Source: Bryobacteraceae bacterium (GTDB lineage Bacteria; Acidobacteriota; Terriglobia; Bryobacterales; Bryobacteraceae). Taken from it: a DNA stretch of 7,265 bases. The stretch is taken from contig JANXXV010000368.1 of the NCBI GenBank assembly GCA_025350445.1, positions 1 to 7,265 of the forward strand. Direction: 5' to 3'. The first letter of the stretch is position 1; each line of letters opens with the position of its first letter. Of the stretch, positions 6,286-7,265 are shown in pieces. Both the position numbers and the translations under genes were made by a program. The notes beneath the pieces were generated by a model. That model had not been told where the DNA came from. It searched no databases and saw only the letters and a list, made by a program, of their open reading frames with translations.

Positions 6286-6377
6286 GCTAACGCCCGAGTG
6301 GCCTACTATAGTTGGGACGGCTTGGCCGGGTTCTCCCGCGGGGACGGCCGATAGCGGGTCATACCTAATGGTTACGT

Positions 6378-7265
6378 TCAATTGTTTGGTATCACCAAAC
6401 CGGGTAGCTCCGGTGCGATTTGTCGAAGGATGATTTGAGCTGGTTCCCTAATCTCGACAGCGACCCGTTTTAGGTAGTTGCCTGAACCTGCCTCGACAGC
6501 CTTCAAGGCTTCATAGATGGGGCGCCAAGCGTCGATCCATTCCTTTTTCTCGATTACTTCGAGACAATCACGGACCCGGCCACTCTCAACCGCGGCGGCG
6601 AAGAAGACCTCGAGCGCTTTCCTTCCCCAGGAAAGCAGTTCAATCGGATCTCCCACCAGGGCGTCTTCCAGTGCTACAGCGGCACGCGGAAAGTCGCGGA
6701 GTTGCGCCAAGGCGACGGCTCTATGTAGACGCGCCATTGCGTTGGAACTGTCGGTCTTCGCAATCAAGTCGCAGAGCCGGAGAAGTATCTTCCCGAAGGG
6801 CGCGTAGTTCCGGCCGAGTTCTAGAAGCTCGTACCAAAACGAGACTTTTTGGGAATCAATCAGGAAGGACGGCAGAAGATCCGCCGTGGTACCCGATCCG
6901 CCAATGCAGGCGGCGAGAATCGCTGTTACTACGACTGGTGATATCCAGTCGGATGCGTTGGGTTGACGGGCTCGACGAATATACTGGATACCCTCTTCTG
7001 CTTTGTCCGTCTCGCAAAACAGTAAAACACCGAGGTTTCGCAGTGTTCCGGTATCGTCGGGATCTATTTCGACCGCCTTCCGGAGAGCGGCTTCCGCCCG
7101 GCTGGGCTTACGGGCGTGACAGGCGAGGAAAAACCCAAACGCGTTCAACACCAGACCGCTACCAGGTTCGATTTCCATCGCCTTGTGGAATGCCGCCTCC
7201 GCCTCGTGCAATCGCCCGGGGGTCTTCCCGAGAAAATTGCCGAGCTCCACGCAAGCCCAGGCGTT
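6378..7265 (-). CDS. Tetratricopeptide-repeat protein, C-terminal part (5' end beyond window)
   Basis: The frame is open from the right edge to TGA at 6378-6380, giving 295 visible residues. A GTG at 7250 could be a start, but the five codons before it (NAWAC) continue a TPR helix (AW-x-x-x-LG), so the gene surely begins outside the window. Three TPR units stand in a row: ELGNFLGKTPGRLHEAEAAF..., LNAFGFFLACHARKPSRAEAAL... and LRNLGVLLFCETDKAEEGI..., each ending near a P (EIEPGS, EIDPDD, RQPNAS). A helical region follows, then another TPR-like unit (MARLHRAVALAQLRDFPRAAVALE), and a tail with AWRPIYEALKAVEAGS and a VAVEIREPAQIILRQIAPE helix. TPRs are protein-interaction scaffolds. No catalytic domain is visible in this part; any effector or sensor domain would be upstream. 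The tail looks like a defined C-terminal module, but I cannot name it. Confidence 0.85.
   Translation of the reverse strand, partial: NAWACVELGNFLGKTPGRLHEAEAAFHKAMEIEPGSGLVLNAFGFFLACHARKPSRAEAALRKAVEIDPDDTGTLRNLGVLLFCETDKAEEGIQYIRRARQPNASDWISPVVVTAILAACIGGSGTTADLLPSFLIDSQKVSFWYELLELGRNYAPFGKILLRLCDLIAKTDSSNAMARLHRAVALAQLRDFPRAAVALEDALVGDPIELLSWGRKALEVFFAAAVESGRVRDCLEVIEKKEWIDAWRPIYEALKAVEAGSGNYLKRVAVEIREPAQIILRQIAPELPGLVIPNN

Noticed and set aside
6324..6340. Terminator hairpin CGGG-TTCT-CCCG
   Set aside because: The stem is only 4 bp before a mismatch and no T-tract follows on either strand.

Overview
The window looks like a stretch of a moderately GC-rich soil or environmental bacterium, most likely Acidobacteriota (Solibacter/Bryobacter-like). 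That placement rests on gene content only: a folate-dependent trmFO directly in front of a xerC-type recombinase, a twin-arginine Gfo/Idh/MocA oxidoreductase, a short secreted protein and a TPR protein. No rRNA or other marker is present to fix the taxonomy.

Left part (1-2221, + strand): the end of a restriction-modification operon. It opens with the C-terminus of a 5-methylcytosine DNA methyltransferase (motifs IX and X). The stop of that gene overlaps the TTG start of a second gene by 4 nt. The second gene reads as a single 651-codon protein: an N-terminal GHKL (Hsp90/MutL/MORC-like) ATPase and a C-terminal PD-(D/E)XK nuclease. This architecture fits the BbrUII/HgiDII-type restriction enzymes. 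It is interrupted once, by an in-frame TGA at 1016-1018, with the same frame open and family-like on both sides. This is the most notable observation in the window: a recently inactivated restriction enzyme next to a methyltransferase whose visible end is intact, or UGA readthrough, or a base error. The part past the TGA is visibly poorer in G+C than the genes to its right, as expected of an acquired module.

Middle part (2272-4498, - strand): trmFO followed by xerC, overlapping by 8 nt, so transcribed and probably translated together. They are housekeeping genes (tRNA m5U54 methylation; chromosome dimer resolution). They converge with the restriction operon across only 50 nt.

Right part (4499-7265): a 49-nt divergent promoter region contains a perfect TTATATATAA palindrome. 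It places a consensus TATAAT six nt before the ATG of the exported Gfo/Idh/MocA oxidoreductase, predicting a leaderless mRNA. Next comes a small secreted protein of unknown function with its own extended -10 promoter, then about 160 nt of non-coding DNA with nested inverted repeats. Last is the C-terminal part of a TPR protein on the - strand that runs off the right edge.

I see no CRISPR array, tRNA, rRNA, insertion sequence or convincing Rho-independent terminator.
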